DNA of 64,000 bases. It comes from Paenibacillus periandrae. GTDB lineage: Bacteria; Bacillota; Bacilli; Paenibacillales; NBRC-103111. This document shows, piece by piece, positions 33,077-41,689 of the stretch; within the stretch, counting starts at the first letter, position 1, and the number at the start of each line of letters is the position of its first letter. The notes under the pieces were generated by a model. That model searched no databases and had not been told where the DNA came from. It worked only from the letters and a program-made list of their open reading frames with translations. The position numbers and the translations under genes are program-made. The stretch lies in contig NZ_JAJNMU010000010.1 of assembly GCF_022458865.1 (NCBI RefSeq), positions 248,001 through 312,000 of the forward strand. Reading direction: 5' to 3'.

Positions 33077-34675
33077 TTATTTGAAGTTTGCTTTATTTTT
33101 TTCATACCATTCCTGGGCCAGCTGCTCGGCCTTGTCGCCGCCCAGTCGCTGCCATTCCTTACGGATCTCCCCAAGCGCCCATTTTGCGGTGAAGTTGGCT
33201 CCTTGCGTAGTTGCTTTAGCGCGAGTTTCCTCAAGGAAAGTTCTGAGCGAAGCCTGAATCTCATTAATTTCATTGAAGTTAGGCTGATAGGGGGTGTCCC
33301 GTCTGAATTTGTTCTTCATCGCAACTTCCAGCGCATTGGCTCTTAACGAAGCGATCAATTGAGAAGCAGGGTCCTGGGCAGCGGATACCAGCAGGTCTGA
33401 AGCCTTAAAGGTCTCTTTGCGCAGTACAGCATACTCCCCTGCGTATAACACTTCCTTCTTATTCTTCTCGGCATCGATCGTCTGAGGCACACCATTCACG
33501 TCTTTGTAGTGAATGCCTTCCTGTCCGTAACGCAGTGTTTTCCAGCCTTTTTCAATAATCCAGTCGAGGTATTCCACCGCTGCTCTGGGATTTTTCATCT
33601 CTTTATTAAAAGCGACGTAGATAAAAGTCGGCGTTTCCTGATATAAGCCATTTTTACCATTCTTTGTAGCAACCGGCTCTAGTGCTATAGGTTTGGCGTC
33701 CGGAACGTTCTTCAGCAAATCCTTATTCGAGCTTTCCATTCCCCACTGCCCCATATAAATACCAGCTTTACCAGTTGCCCATAGCTGCTGGGCTCGCTGA
33801 CTGTTCTTATCGGTGAGGAACTCCTTATCCACAAGCCCAAGCTCATAGAACTGCTTTTCCAGCGCAATTGCATCGCCGAACCGGTCCAGCGTAGCCCCGT
33901 ACTTCATCTTGCCGTCTTCCACATACCATTGGTTGTTGACCGCTGCATTCATGGCCGATAAGATTTCGAACGTATACGAGTAGCTACCCACAATCGGCGT
34001 GGTGTCCGACTTGCCGTTTCCATCCGGATCTTTATTCTTAAAAGCCTGGGCTACTTCAATGAGCTCCTCCATTGTGGTCGGAGCCTTAAGATTGAGCTTA
34101 TCCAGCCAGTCCTGACGAATCCAAATACCATGGTTCGCCACCGTATCCAGAGCTCGTTCTGTCGCTACCGCATACATCTTGCCATCAAAAGTCAAATACG
34201 GCTTGAGGTGCGGATTTTCTTGCAAATACTTTTTGTAGGAGGTGCTGTACTTCTCTATATATTCATCAATCGGTTGGACAGCTCCTTGTGTAATCAGCTT
34301 CCCGATATAAGTCCGGTCGTACTCCCAGATCAGATCGGGGGCCTGCTGGGAGGCAACCAACACATTCAGCTTATCCTGTGCCTGATTCCTAGGGACGGGA
34401 ACGATGCTGACGTCGATCCCCGACTGCTCCTTGATGAATTTCACCCATCGGTTATTCTCATAGGTCCCTTCGTCACTGGACACCTGCCCCCGGTCAAACA
34501 TCGAGATACTGACCTTCTTAGGCAGAGCTTCATAAGGGTCTGCCTTATTAGCAGGGCTGCTGCTATTGCTTTCTTGCGTCTTGGCCGTCTCCTGCGAGCA
34601 GCCTGCAAGCACAACGGCTGTGGCCATCATGAGGGATAGCGTGGACAAAACCCATTTCTTGTTAATTCTCTTCAT
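33077..34675 (-). CDS. LplA-type solute-binding lipoprotein
   Basis: This 532-aa lipoprotein has the signal LSLMMATAVVLAGC (lipidated Cys26), a Ser-rich linker and a family 1 solute-binding domain of the large LplA/YtcQ type: VSISMFDRGQVSSDEGTYEN, VASQQAPDLIWEYDRTYIG and AVEYLDWIIEKGWKTLRYG. This subgroup works with LplB/LplC-like permeases in uptake of oligosaccharides, including unsaturated oligouronides. It follows the two permease genes in one operon. GAGGTCAGAG precedes the ATG. Confidence 0.93.
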   Translation of the reverse strand: MKRINKKWVLSTLSLMMATAVVLAGCSQETAKTQESNSSSPANKADPYEALPKKVSISMFDRGQVSSDEGTYENNRWVKFIKEQSGIDVSIVPVPRNQAQDKLNVLVASQQAPDLIWEYDRTYIGKLITQGAVQPIDEYIEKYSTSYKKYLQENPHLKPYLTFDGKMYAVATERALDTVANHGIWIRQDWLDKLNLKAPTTMEELIEVAQAFKNKDPDGNGKSDTTPIVGSYSYTFEILSAMNAAVNNQWYVEDGKMKYGATLDRFGDAIALEKQFYELGLVDKEFLTDKNSQRAQQLWATGKAGIYMGQWGMESSNKDLLKNVPDAKPIALEPVATKNGKNGLYQETPTFIYVAFNKEMKNPRAAVEYLDWIIEKGWKTLRYGQEGIHYKDVNGVPQTIDAEKNKKEVLYAGEYAVLRKETFKASDLLVSAAQDPASQLIASLRANALEVAMKNKFRRDTPYQPNFNEINEIQASLRTFLEETRAKATTQGANFTAKWALGEIRKEWQRLGGDKAEQLAQEWYEKNKANFK

Positions 34676-34742
34676 TTCTCTGACCTCCTGCTATTTTTTC
34701 ACAATATTTATCAAAGCGAATATAATCCGCCACAGATAGATA

Positions 34743-35645
34743 TCAACCTTTGACCGAACCCAAGAGCACACCCTTCACAAAATACTTCTGCAAGAAAGGA
34801 TAAACGGCAAGAATCGGGGCAATCGCGACTACAATCGAAGCCGCCCTGATTCCTTCCGGTGTGATCATCATCTCCGAAGCACCTTCACCGCTGCGCAGCA
34901 GCTCCGGACTGACAAGCTCGATCATCTGATAGAGCTTCACCATCAGGGACAGCTTATCCGTGCTTCTGATATAAATGAGCACATTCATGTAGGAATTCCA
35001 CCAACCCACCGCATAAAAGAGCGTTAACGCCGCGATGACAGGCAAGGAAAGCGGGATGATGATTCGCCACAGAATGATCAGGTCATTGGCGCCGTCCATT
35101 GTGGCGGATTCCTCCATCTCCTCTGGCAGGCCCTCGAAGAACGATTTCATCACGAACATATTGTACACACTGATTAAGGCGGGAAGCCACAGCGCCCAAT
35201 ACGTATTGATCAAGCCCAGACTGCTGATAAGCAGAAAGTGTGGAATGAGGCCGCCGCTGAAAAGCATGGTGAACAGCACACCCATCAACATCACGTTTCT
35301 GCCGCGCAGTGTTCGCTTGGACAACGGATACGCAGCTAGGATGGTGAAAAGCATATTCAGCAGCGTGCCTACTAAGGTAATCACAATTGTATTGCGCATG
35401 GCAACAAAAAGTTGACCGTCTTCAATTAAATTGACATAGGCATTGACATTGAATTCAACGGGAAGCATGAACACTTCTCCGCTCATAATCGAGCGGCTGC
35501 TGCTGAACGAGATGGCAATCATGTTAATAAAGGGGAATAACGTTGCACAAGCGCACAGCGCCAGAAATACATAGTTGACCCCCAGCATCCTGCTTTTCAA
35601 GCGATTCCGCGTTTGCCTCGCAGCCTCAGGCTTCATTTTTTTCAT
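34743..35645 (-). CDS. LplC/YtcP-type ABC permease
   Basis: This 300-aa membrane protein has six predicted helices, the motif SFSSSRSIMSGEVFMLPVEF in the first loop, the EAA loop PEEMEESATMDGANDLIILW and the family ending FVKGVLLGSVKG. It is the MalG-like partner of the gene 3 nt upstream. The ATPase is missing from the locus, as usual for systems that share MsmX. Confidence 0.93.
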   Translation of the reverse strand: MKKMKPEAARQTRNRLKSRMLGVNYVFLALCACATLFPFINMIAISFSSSRSIMSGEVFMLPVEFNVNAYVNLIEDGQLFVAMRNTIVITLVGTLLNMLFTILAAYPLSKRTLRGRNVMLMGVLFTMLFSGGLIPHFLLISSLGLINTYWALWLPALISVYNMFVMKSFFEGLPEEMEESATMDGANDLIILWRIIIPLSLPVIAALTLFYAVGWWNSYMNVLIYIRSTDKLSLMVKLYQMIELVSPELLRSGEGASEMMITPEGIRAASIVVAIAPILAVYPFLQKYFVKGVLLGSVKG

Positions 35646-35648
35646 CGT

Positions 35649-36614
35649 TTACCAGAGCCCCCTTTCCCCCATCGCCTTGATGGCCCTGTTCACCGCAATA
35701 ATCAGCAGCAGGGCTACGAGGGATTGAAACAGTCCAAGGGCCGTCGTATAGCTGTACTGCAAATTCACAATCCCCCTTGTATACACATAGGTGCTGATCA
35801 CCTCCGCCACGCTCGACACAGCCGGATTGCGCAGTGTAAACACTTGCTCGAAGCCCACATCCATTATGCGCCCGACTTGCAGAATCAGCAGAATCGCCGC
35901 TGTGCTCCGAATGCCTGGCAGGGTTACATGCCAGATCTGGCGAAGCTTGCTGGCCCCGTCCATCTTGGCAGCCTCATACAGCGTAGGATCAATCGTCGCC
36001 ATAGCCGCCAAATACAGGATCGTGCCGAACCCGGCTTCCTTCCAAATACCCGATCCGACAAAAGCGACGGGCCACCAGAAGCGATCGGTCATAAAATAAA
36101 CCGGCTCGAACCCAAAGGGCTGTAAGACCTGATTCACCAAACCGGTCGATGGTGAAAGCAGCGCAATGATAATGCTGCCGAGTACAACCCATGAAATAAA
36201 ATGCGGGATATACAGTAAATTTTGCAGCAGCCTCTTATACCAATTGACGCCGACCTCATTCAACAGAATAGCTAGGATGATGGGCACAGGAAAGGCAAAA
36301 ATCAGATTATAGGTATTCAACAGCAGCGTATTGCGCAGCACTACATAAAACTCTATGCTCTCGAACAGTTTGCGAAAGTGCAGCAGCCCTACCCACTGGC
36401 TTCCCCCAATCCCATCGGTTAAACGATAATTCTTGAAGGCGATTATCTCGCCGTACAGCGGCGCATACTTGAAAAGCAAAAAATACGCGGCCACCGGGAC
36501 AAGCAACAAGTACAAATACCGATCCCGCTTCACATGCTTCCATACCGAGCTTTTCCTCGGGAAGAAGACGGCACCTGCTGCCGCAGATTTACTTTGGTGT
36601 ACAGATTGGCTCAA
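35649..36614 (-). CDS. LplB/YteP-type ABC permease
   Basis: This 321-aa membrane protein has a cytoplasmic N-terminal tail, then RDRYLYLLLVPVAAYFLLFK, the YGEIIAFKNYRLTDGIGGSQ segment typical of LplB/YteP proteins, and the EAA loop DPTLYEAAKMDGASKLRQIW. It is the first gene of the operon. The start is TTG with GAAGGAGAG 9 nt upstream. Confidence 0.93.
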   Translation of the reverse strand: MSQSVHQSKSAAAGAVFFPRKSSVWKHVKRDRYLYLLLVPVAAYFLLFKYAPLYGEIIAFKNYRLTDGIGGSQWVGLLHFRKLFESIEFYVVLRNTLLLNTYNLIFAFPVPIILAILLNEVGVNWYKRLLQNLLYIPHFISWVVLGSIIIALLSPSTGLVNQVLQPFGFEPVYFMTDRFWWPVAFVGSGIWKEAGFGTILYLAAMATIDPTLYEAAKMDGASKLRQIWHVTLPGIRSTAAILLILQVGRIMDVGFEQVFTLRNPAVSSVAEVISTYVYTRGIVNLQYSYTTALGLFQSLVALLLIIAVNRAIKAMGERGLW

Positions 36615-36922
36615 GGTTCTCTCTCCTTCTCTCTCATTTCATTGGGCGGCCTTTAACCTAAAGTAGCATGGTGAGCCAAAGATCCGAAAGCTCTACATTT
36701 TCTTCCCATACGCTAAATCGTTTTTACCGCTACACCCTTTTTTTGTGATGATCCACTTTTTTTGTCATTGATGTAGTTGAATAAGCAAAAGAAGCCCCCC
36801 CGATTCAGAAACAGGTAGAGACTTCTTCGTTTCATTGTTCTTTTGAATGAAGTAGCTTTGGGCCAATATCAAAAGGCATTGTTTGGTAATAATACACAGT
36901 ACGGCGGGCAACCATATTGAAC
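36615..36922. other. Promoter region of the LplB operon and end of the anti-sigma gene
   Basis: This 308-nt interval separates the ECF operon from the importer operon, both on the minus strand. An imperfect stem near 36795-36830 (GAAGCCCCCCC...) may end the anti-sigma transcript. The rest is A/T-rich and must hold the importer promoter. No certain -35/-10 pair was chosen. Confidence 0.35.
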
Positions 36923-38572
36923 TTAATTAATGTTAATCTCTACCTTGCGTTCTTTATCCGAGTAGCTGTAGAAGCCTGGATTCAGCTGCAGTTCTCCCTG
37001 CTTGGATAAAAGCCCCGGGTATCGCTCCAAACGCTTATTCGTCCCGTTTCCACCTGGTGGCACAGGATTCATTTCGGGGTAAATCGGTTTTCCGTCTTTT
37101 ACTACAGACGACTGCGAGATGCCAAGGAACTTAGGATCGCTGGAATGCGATTCTACAATTAAATCCTGCCCTTGTTTATAATAAGTAAAAGTCACCGCAA
37201 TTCCATCCAAGCTTGTTTGAATAGATTGCTTTGCATCAGACAGACCAGCTAACGGCAACAAATCTTTGGACCGTTTTAAGATCCTGGCTTCTGATAGCAG
37301 CAGTTTCATTGGAATAGCAGACCAATCCTTATACCACTCTGGCAACTCAAAATTCAAAAATCGCCCTTTTTTATGTTCCCACCTGCCCCCGGGAATAATT
37401 TGCCCATTAATAAACAGCTCGATTTTATCATAGTACACCGAGGGGTCGTAAGACGATTTAGTTTTCCATTTATCATCCATCATGATGCGAATGTTCAACG
37501 GCGTTACGACAAGCTGCTTGAGTTCCATGTTCGAATCATTGGCTACCACGGCTGGATCAAGCTTTTTATAAAAAGTTGCCTCACTCGTTCTCTTTCCATC
37601 AGCTTCAAATGACGCATCCCACTTACCTGCTATCGTTTGAACAATTTCTAATTGATTAAAATAAAGCTTAGCGCTATTCAAATCGGAATCTGTTAGGCGA
37701 AATGTATCCTGACGGAGAATGGTATCAGCTTTGTTGGGCGGCAACACAGCTGAGTAACTAGCAGCAGCTGTTGTACCTCCGACCTTAAGGAGTAGCTTGG
37801 GATCTAATTTTTGATCATTAGGCTGTTTCATCGGGATTTCATAGCGAACCGTCAGCACTTCGTTTTCCCTCACCACAGAAACGATATCCAAATTTCCGTA
37901 TCGAGTCATGCTATCGATTTGCTGGCCTTCTTTTAGAGATGCCGGACTTTCCCGGAGTTCCGTTTCCTTGTATTTATATAATAATAGATTTTGCAAAGAA
38001 ATCTCAAGCTGCTCCCGCCTTGTTCCTAGTCCGTTTGCCGCTTCAAGCAAACCTGTTAACTGGCCTGAGGAAGCATTCTTGCGGATTCGGTCAGTAAGCT
38101 GGAGCGTTTCCCCATGGGAATTAGTCAAAGTTTTTTGTTCAAACCCCGCCACATCAAAATTCGACATTTGTGGGAAATCTAACGAAAACAATACATCTAA
38201 CCGCTGTTCATCCGTCACTACACCCTTTATTGCCAATGAGGCTCCAGCTGATTGGACCGTAATATCAAGAGGGTTACCAAAACCGCTTTTTAAAGCTGTT
38301 GAAATCCCAAGGCGGTCAAACATTTCATCCCACCCTAGAGAGACCCCTGCTACCACGGGTGCAGCCACTAGGACCGAAGACAATGCGATTGACACGGGAA
38401 GAAGTCGCATTCTAGAGGTAAAGAGAGGTATTTTCCCCATAAACCCTCTATTATTTAAGTTGGCAGATGCCTTACCACTTTGCATTCTTCCCCACATGGC
38501 TTCAAAATCAGGCAATGCAGGTTGTTCCCTGCGTGCACTCTCAAGCAAAATTTGTTCTGTTCGATTAGTCAA
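36923..38572 (-). CDS. DUF4179-like anti-sigma factor
   Basis: This 549-aa protein has a cytoplasmic N-terminus of about 60 residues, one membrane helix (LLPVSIALSSVLVAAPVVAGV) and a large outer domain of the DUF4179 type. GWDEMFDRLGISTALKSGFG starts the domain, followed by VVTDEQRLDVLFSLDFPQMS. In Bacillales such proteins pair with an ECF sigma factor as membrane anti-sigma factors that respond to envelope signals. The start is TTG at 38572 with AGAGGGGTGG upstream, overlapping the sigma gene by 8 nt. The stimulus and target promoters are unknown. Confidence 0.85.
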   Translation of the reverse strand: MTNRTEQILLESARREQPALPDFEAMWGRMQSGKASANLNNRGFMGKIPLFTSRMRLLPVSIALSSVLVAAPVVAGVSLGWDEMFDRLGISTALKSGFGNPLDITVQSAGASLAIKGVVTDEQRLDVLFSLDFPQMSNFDVAGFEQKTLTNSHGETLQLTDRIRKNASSGQLTGLLEAANGLGTRREQLEISLQNLLLYKYKETELRESPASLKEGQQIDSMTRYGNLDIVSVVRENEVLTVRYEIPMKQPNDQKLDPKLLLKVGGTTAAASYSAVLPPNKADTILRQDTFRLTDSDLNSAKLYFNQLEIVQTIAGKWDASFEADGKRTSEATFYKKLDPAVVANDSNMELKQLVVTPLNIRIMMDDKWKTKSSYDPSVYYDKIELFINGQIIPGGRWEHKKGRFLNFELPEWYKDWSAIPMKLLLSEARILKRSKDLLPLAGLSDAKQSIQTSLDGIAVTFTYYKQGQDLIVESHSSDPKFLGISQSSVVKDGKPIYPEMNPVPPGGNGTNKRLERYPGLLSKQGELQLNPGFYSYSDKERKVEININ

Positions 38573-39086
38573 GACAATCCACCCCTCTGACTTCAAATTG
38601 ATTTCCCTTATCTAATTGCTTTTTTATGAGAATTAACCCTTTGTTTAGCCTTGACTTTGCCGTCCCAAGTGGAATATCCAGCGATTCTGCAATTTCAGCC
38701 AAAGATAGCTCATGGACATACTTCAACACCATCACCTGTTTAATTTTTATAGGCAAAGCATGAAGCCAACTTGCCAATTCAAGCTCTCCTTCCTTGCATA
38801 TCAGGCTTTGATCTGCTGCTTCTGATTGTTGCAAGCCTTGAAGCAAGAAATGCTTTAGCTCTTTCAGCACGCCCCGCTTTTTGCGATCGAGATGGTTTTT
38901 GCATAAATTTGCCGCAATACGAATGAGCCAAGGCTTCATGCGCTCAATTCGACGGTGATCTGCCTGAAATGCTTTCATGAATACCTCTTGACAAATGTCC
39001 TCCGCATCCGCGGCGTTTTTCAGCAAGTAATAGCACAAATAATACACATCGTTTCTGTAAGTCTCAAATATTTCCCTATCTGTCAT
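38565..39086 (-). CDS. ECF sigma factor
   Basis: This 173-aa sigma factor shows region 2 (about 5-70: YRNDVYYLCYYLLKNAADAE, DICQEVFMKAF, KPWLIRIAANLCKNHLDRKK) and region 4 (about 110-165: ALPIKIKQVMVLKYVHELSL, AEIAESLDIPLGTAKSRLNK). The ATG at 39086 has a near-perfect AGGAGGTGG site. A longer frame reaches 39182 without one. It is co-translated with the anti-sigma factor. Confidence 0.92.
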   Translation of the reverse strand: MTDREIFETYRNDVYYLCYYLLKNAADAEDICQEVFMKAFQADHRRIERMKPWLIRIAANLCKNHLDRKKRGVLKELKHFLLQGLQQSEAADQSLICKEGELELASWLHALPIKIKQVMVLKYVHELSLAEIAESLDIPLGTAKSRLNKGLILIKKQLDKGNQFEVRGVDCLD

Positions 39087-39205
39087 TCTTGAATCCACCT
39101 CCTGTCTAGTTTCTATCAATAAGACAATTAAGGAGTAAATCAGGTTCGTTTTTTTAAAAAATTCCATGATTTTCAGTTCCAACGGGAACCTGCATAAACT
39201 GGCTC

Positions 39206-39370
39206 CTAGAGATAATTCTGCGCGTCGTTTGTTAGGGTAAGATGGATCCCTATGTTACTCAAACCTTTCTGAGCCATTGGTGGCATTTCATCTGTAAACA
39301 TCTCCCAGCAATGTTTTGACGCATATTTTCGTAAACACCAGCTTAACTCCCACTCAATTCTGAGAGGCTA
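39206..39370 (-). pseudogene. Possible C-terminal stub of an unknown gene
   Basis: A 54-codon minus-strand frame after a TAG reads RIEWELSWCLRKYASKHCWE, then MFTDEMPPMAQKGLSNIGIH and ends NDAQNYL. The composition is protein-like, but there is no start codon and no family I recognise. It lies beside an IS630 remnant, so it may be a gene tail trapped by the insertion. Confidence 0.3.
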
Positions 39371-39403
39371 TTATTTAAATTTGTAAATATGGAATAAAGA
39401 ATC

Positions 39404-39580
39404 TTATTTTCTCATAACGAACTCCAAGCGAAGACAAAGACGATTAATAATCGTATGAGCATCAAGAGCGATGTTTTTCATAAATGCATAAACTTTCCTG
39501 CGGGTCTCGGTAACGGAATGAAAAAACATCCGACTTCAACCATTTCCAAATGCCTTCAACCAAGTTCAAGACGCTCTTTG
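39404..39580 (-). mobile_element. Second IS630-family transposase remnant
   Basis: The minus strand reads SVLNLVEGIWKWLKSDV, then out of phase FFHSVTETRRKVYAFMKNIA, and stops at 39404 after RLCLRLEFVMRK. This is the last ~60 residues of an IS630 transposase (family text: NPVEGIWKWLKSDV-INN-VFFHSVAEIRR). The missing INN and the frame change fit a small deletion at the TTTTTT run. It differs in sequence from the remnant at 20082. Confidence 0.7.
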
Positions 39581-39648
39581 TGATTTTCCAATAAAGCATG
39601 TTAAATAAGCACAAATCTTAGACTCATGTAGGAAACAATTAATAGCAC

Positions 39649-39694
39649 AACATACCAAAGAACCAACCCATTATGGTTGGTTCTTTGGTATGTT
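39649..39694. repeat. Perfect 20-bp hairpin
   Basis: AACATACCAAAGAACCAACC (39649-39668) and its exact complement (39675-39694) flank the 6-nt loop CATTAT. No T-run follows on either strand, so it is not a classical terminator. It sits in the IS-remnant zone between the sigma operon and the third importer. Confidence 0.85.
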
Positions 39695-39769
39695 GATGGT
39701 CTGTGTGAGCATCTGCAGTTCTTTGGTAAGCGTCAAAACTGAATAGACCTGTTCATATCGAAACGGATG

Positions 39770-39848
39770 CCAAAGAAAGCCGGGCCCTTACTGGATGCCT
39801 ACCAGGCATGGCTTCGCCAACAAAACTCCCTGCCCATAGAGCAATAAA
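39770..39848 (+). mobile_element. Possible IS66-type transposase scrap
   Basis: A short plus-strand frame reads PKKAGPLLDAYQAWLRQQNS then LPIEQ and stops. It resembles the conserved C-terminal region of IS66 transposases (pattern: R.e.a.PLLdaf.aWL..q...lP). Only about 25 codons remain. Confidence 0.3.
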
Positions 39849-39852
39849 TAGC

Positions 39853-39877
39853 TCACAAACCTTTTATAAGGTTGTGT
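39853..39877 (-). terminator. Hairpin after the third importer operon
   Basis: CACAACCTT-ATAA-AAGGTTTGTG forms a 9-bp stem with one bulge, 7 nt after the MalG-like stop, followed by an A/T-rich stretch. Confidence 0.45.
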
Positions 39878-39883
39878 TTGAGT

Positions 39884-40708
39884 TCATCCTTTCATTCCGG
39901 AAGTAATCATACCGCTGACAAAATAACGTTGGAATGTCAAGAAGACGGCAAGCATTGGAATCATGGTAATAACCGACATAGCCAATAGACTTCCCCAATC
40001 GACATTGAATTCACCGATAAAATTAGAAAGAGCTAACTGAATGGTGTATTTGGACGGATCGCTGATTGCAATTAATGGCCATAGGAAGTCGTCCCAACGC
40101 CACATAAAAGAGAAAATAGCCAACACAGCCAGCATGGGTTTAGCAATCGGCAATATAATGCGCCAATAAATTTTCCATTCGCTCGCACCATCCATTCTTG
40201 CCGCTTCCAACAGCTCCTCAGGCACCGTTAATAAATACTGCCTCATCAGAAACACACCTGTCGGTGTAGCTGCTGGTGGAATGATAATGGCTAACAAATT
40301 ATTGTACAGACCCAAAAAACTTAGCACTTTAAAAATGGGGATCATGATGACCTCAAGCGGAATCATTAAAGTGGAAATAAACCCGATGAGAATAATGGAG
40401 TTCCCTCTAAAGGAGTACTTTGCCAAGGCAAACCCGGCCATAGAATTAATAAATAACAGTAGAATTGTTGATGAAATGGTAACTACCACACTATTTTTAA
40501 AATATAAACCGAAGTTGCCTTTACCCCACGCTTCGGTAAAATGTTCAAAGGTTATAGGCTGTGGCCAAAACTTAGCCGGAAAACTGTATAAAACGTTATT
40601 CGTTTTAAAAGATGATATGACAACCCATAGCACCGGAAATATCCATAGCAAACCGATCACGATCAACACTGCGTAAACTGCAAATTTGGATAAGGCTCTC
40701 ATTTCCAT
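39884..40708 (-). CDS. Carbohydrate ABC permease (MalG-like), third importer
   Basis: This 274-aa membrane protein has six predicted helices, the EAA loop PEELLEAARMDGASEWKIYW and the ending FVSGMITSGMKG of MalG-type CUT1 permeases. ATG 40708 follows GGGGGAGC at good spacing and lies 1 nt after the MalF-like stop. A longer frame to 40792 would overlap that gene and was rejected. Confidence 0.93.
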   Translation of the reverse strand: MEMRALSKFAVYAVLIVIGLLWIFPVLWVVISSFKTNNVLYSFPAKFWPQPITFEHFTEAWGKGNFGLYFKNSVVVTISSTILLLFINSMAGFALAKYSFRGNSIILIGFISTLMIPLEVIMIPIFKVLSFLGLYNNLLAIIIPPAATPTGVFLMRQYLLTVPEELLEAARMDGASEWKIYWRIILPIAKPMLAVLAIFSFMWRWDDFLWPLIAISDPSKYTIQLALSNFIGEFNVDWGSLLAMSVITMIPMLAVFLTFQRYFVSGMITSGMKG

Positions 40709-40709
40709 A

Positions 40710-41618
40710 CTAAACAGCTCCCCCTTTCGACAAACGGAACTGCAGAGCGGAGAAGATCCCAATAATGGCAAATAGTACAACCGACATTGCACTCGCCAGC
40801 CCCAGCTCCTGCTTTGTAAACCCGACCTCGTAAATATACTGGACGATGAAAGTCGTCTCTTTACCCGGACCTCCGCCGGTTAAGGCAAACATCAGTGGAA
40901 AAGCTTTAAAGGCGTCAATCAGAGAGAGCATTACCACGAGTAAGCTTGTAGGTTTTAATAAAGGCAAAGTAATACTCCAAAACAATCTAAGCTTGGAAGC
41001 ACCGTCCAGACGCCCTGCTTCATAATAGTCCGCAGGGATAGCTTGCAAGCCTGCAATGAAAATGACCATGAAGAAGCCAACCCGCGACCATACCGTAGCA
41101 ATTATAACCACAATATTAGCCCAAAACGATGATGACAAAAATGCAATCGGCTCTAATCCAATCCAGGTCAGTAAGTAGTTGACGATACCAAAAGCATCAC
41201 CAAAAATCCACTTCCACGTTAAACCCACAATGATAAAGGAAATCATGGTCGGCCAATAATAGATAGCCCGAAACAAACCCCTAAATCTGACTTCCTGAAT
41301 CAAAAGCGAAGCAATAATGAGTGCGAACCCATAGATTAAAGGAACAACTATTGCGGCGTAAATTGCAGTCTTACCTAAAGTAGACCAAAACTCCACATTT
41401 TTAAATATATCCAAATAGTTATCCAGACCAATAAATGTCATCGGATTCAATCCATCATACTCGTAGAAGGAATATAAAAGGCCAAGGATGGCAGGGATGA
41501 CGATAAACACAAAAAATATAATCAAATTAGGGAGAACAAACAAATACGGAGCAATTGTAGACTTACCTCCGGATTTCGAGCTTTTGTAGGTCATAGATGC
41601 CTTAATCGGCTCACCCAT
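40710..41618 (-). CDS. Carbohydrate ABC permease (MalF-like), third importer
   Basis: This 302-aa membrane protein carries IAPYLFVLPNLIIFFVFIVI, the EAA loop PADYYEAGRLDGASKLRLFW and ALTGGGPGKETTFIVQYIYE, standard for MalF/UgpA-like CUT1 permeases. It lies between the binding-protein and MalG-like genes. GAGGCATGTAA precedes the ATG. Confidence 0.93.
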   Translation of the reverse strand: MGEPIKASMTYKSSKSGGKSTIAPYLFVLPNLIIFFVFIVIPAILGLLYSFYEYDGLNPMTFIGLDNYLDIFKNVEFWSTLGKTAIYAAIVVPLIYGFALIIASLLIQEVRFRGLFRAIYYWPTMISFIIVGLTWKWIFGDAFGIVNYLLTWIGLEPIAFLSSSFWANIVVIIATVWSRVGFFMVIFIAGLQAIPADYYEAGRLDGASKLRLFWSITLPLLKPTSLLVVMLSLIDAFKAFPLMFALTGGGPGKETTFIVQYIYEVGFTKQELGLASAMSVVLFAIIGIFSALQFRLSKGGAV

Positions 41619-41648
41619 TTACATGCCTCTTTTCATAAAGTGATGATT

Positions 41649-41682
41649 GAATGGGCTTCATCCAAACGGACGCAGCCCATTC
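41649..41682 (-). terminator. Intra-operon hairpin after the binding-protein gene
   Basis: GAATGGGCT and AGCCCATTC form a perfect 9-bp stem 7 nt after the binding-protein stop. Like the malE-malF hairpin, it probably protects the binding-protein message and reduces read-through to the permeases. Confidence 0.65.
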
Positions 41683-41689
41683 TGATCTA

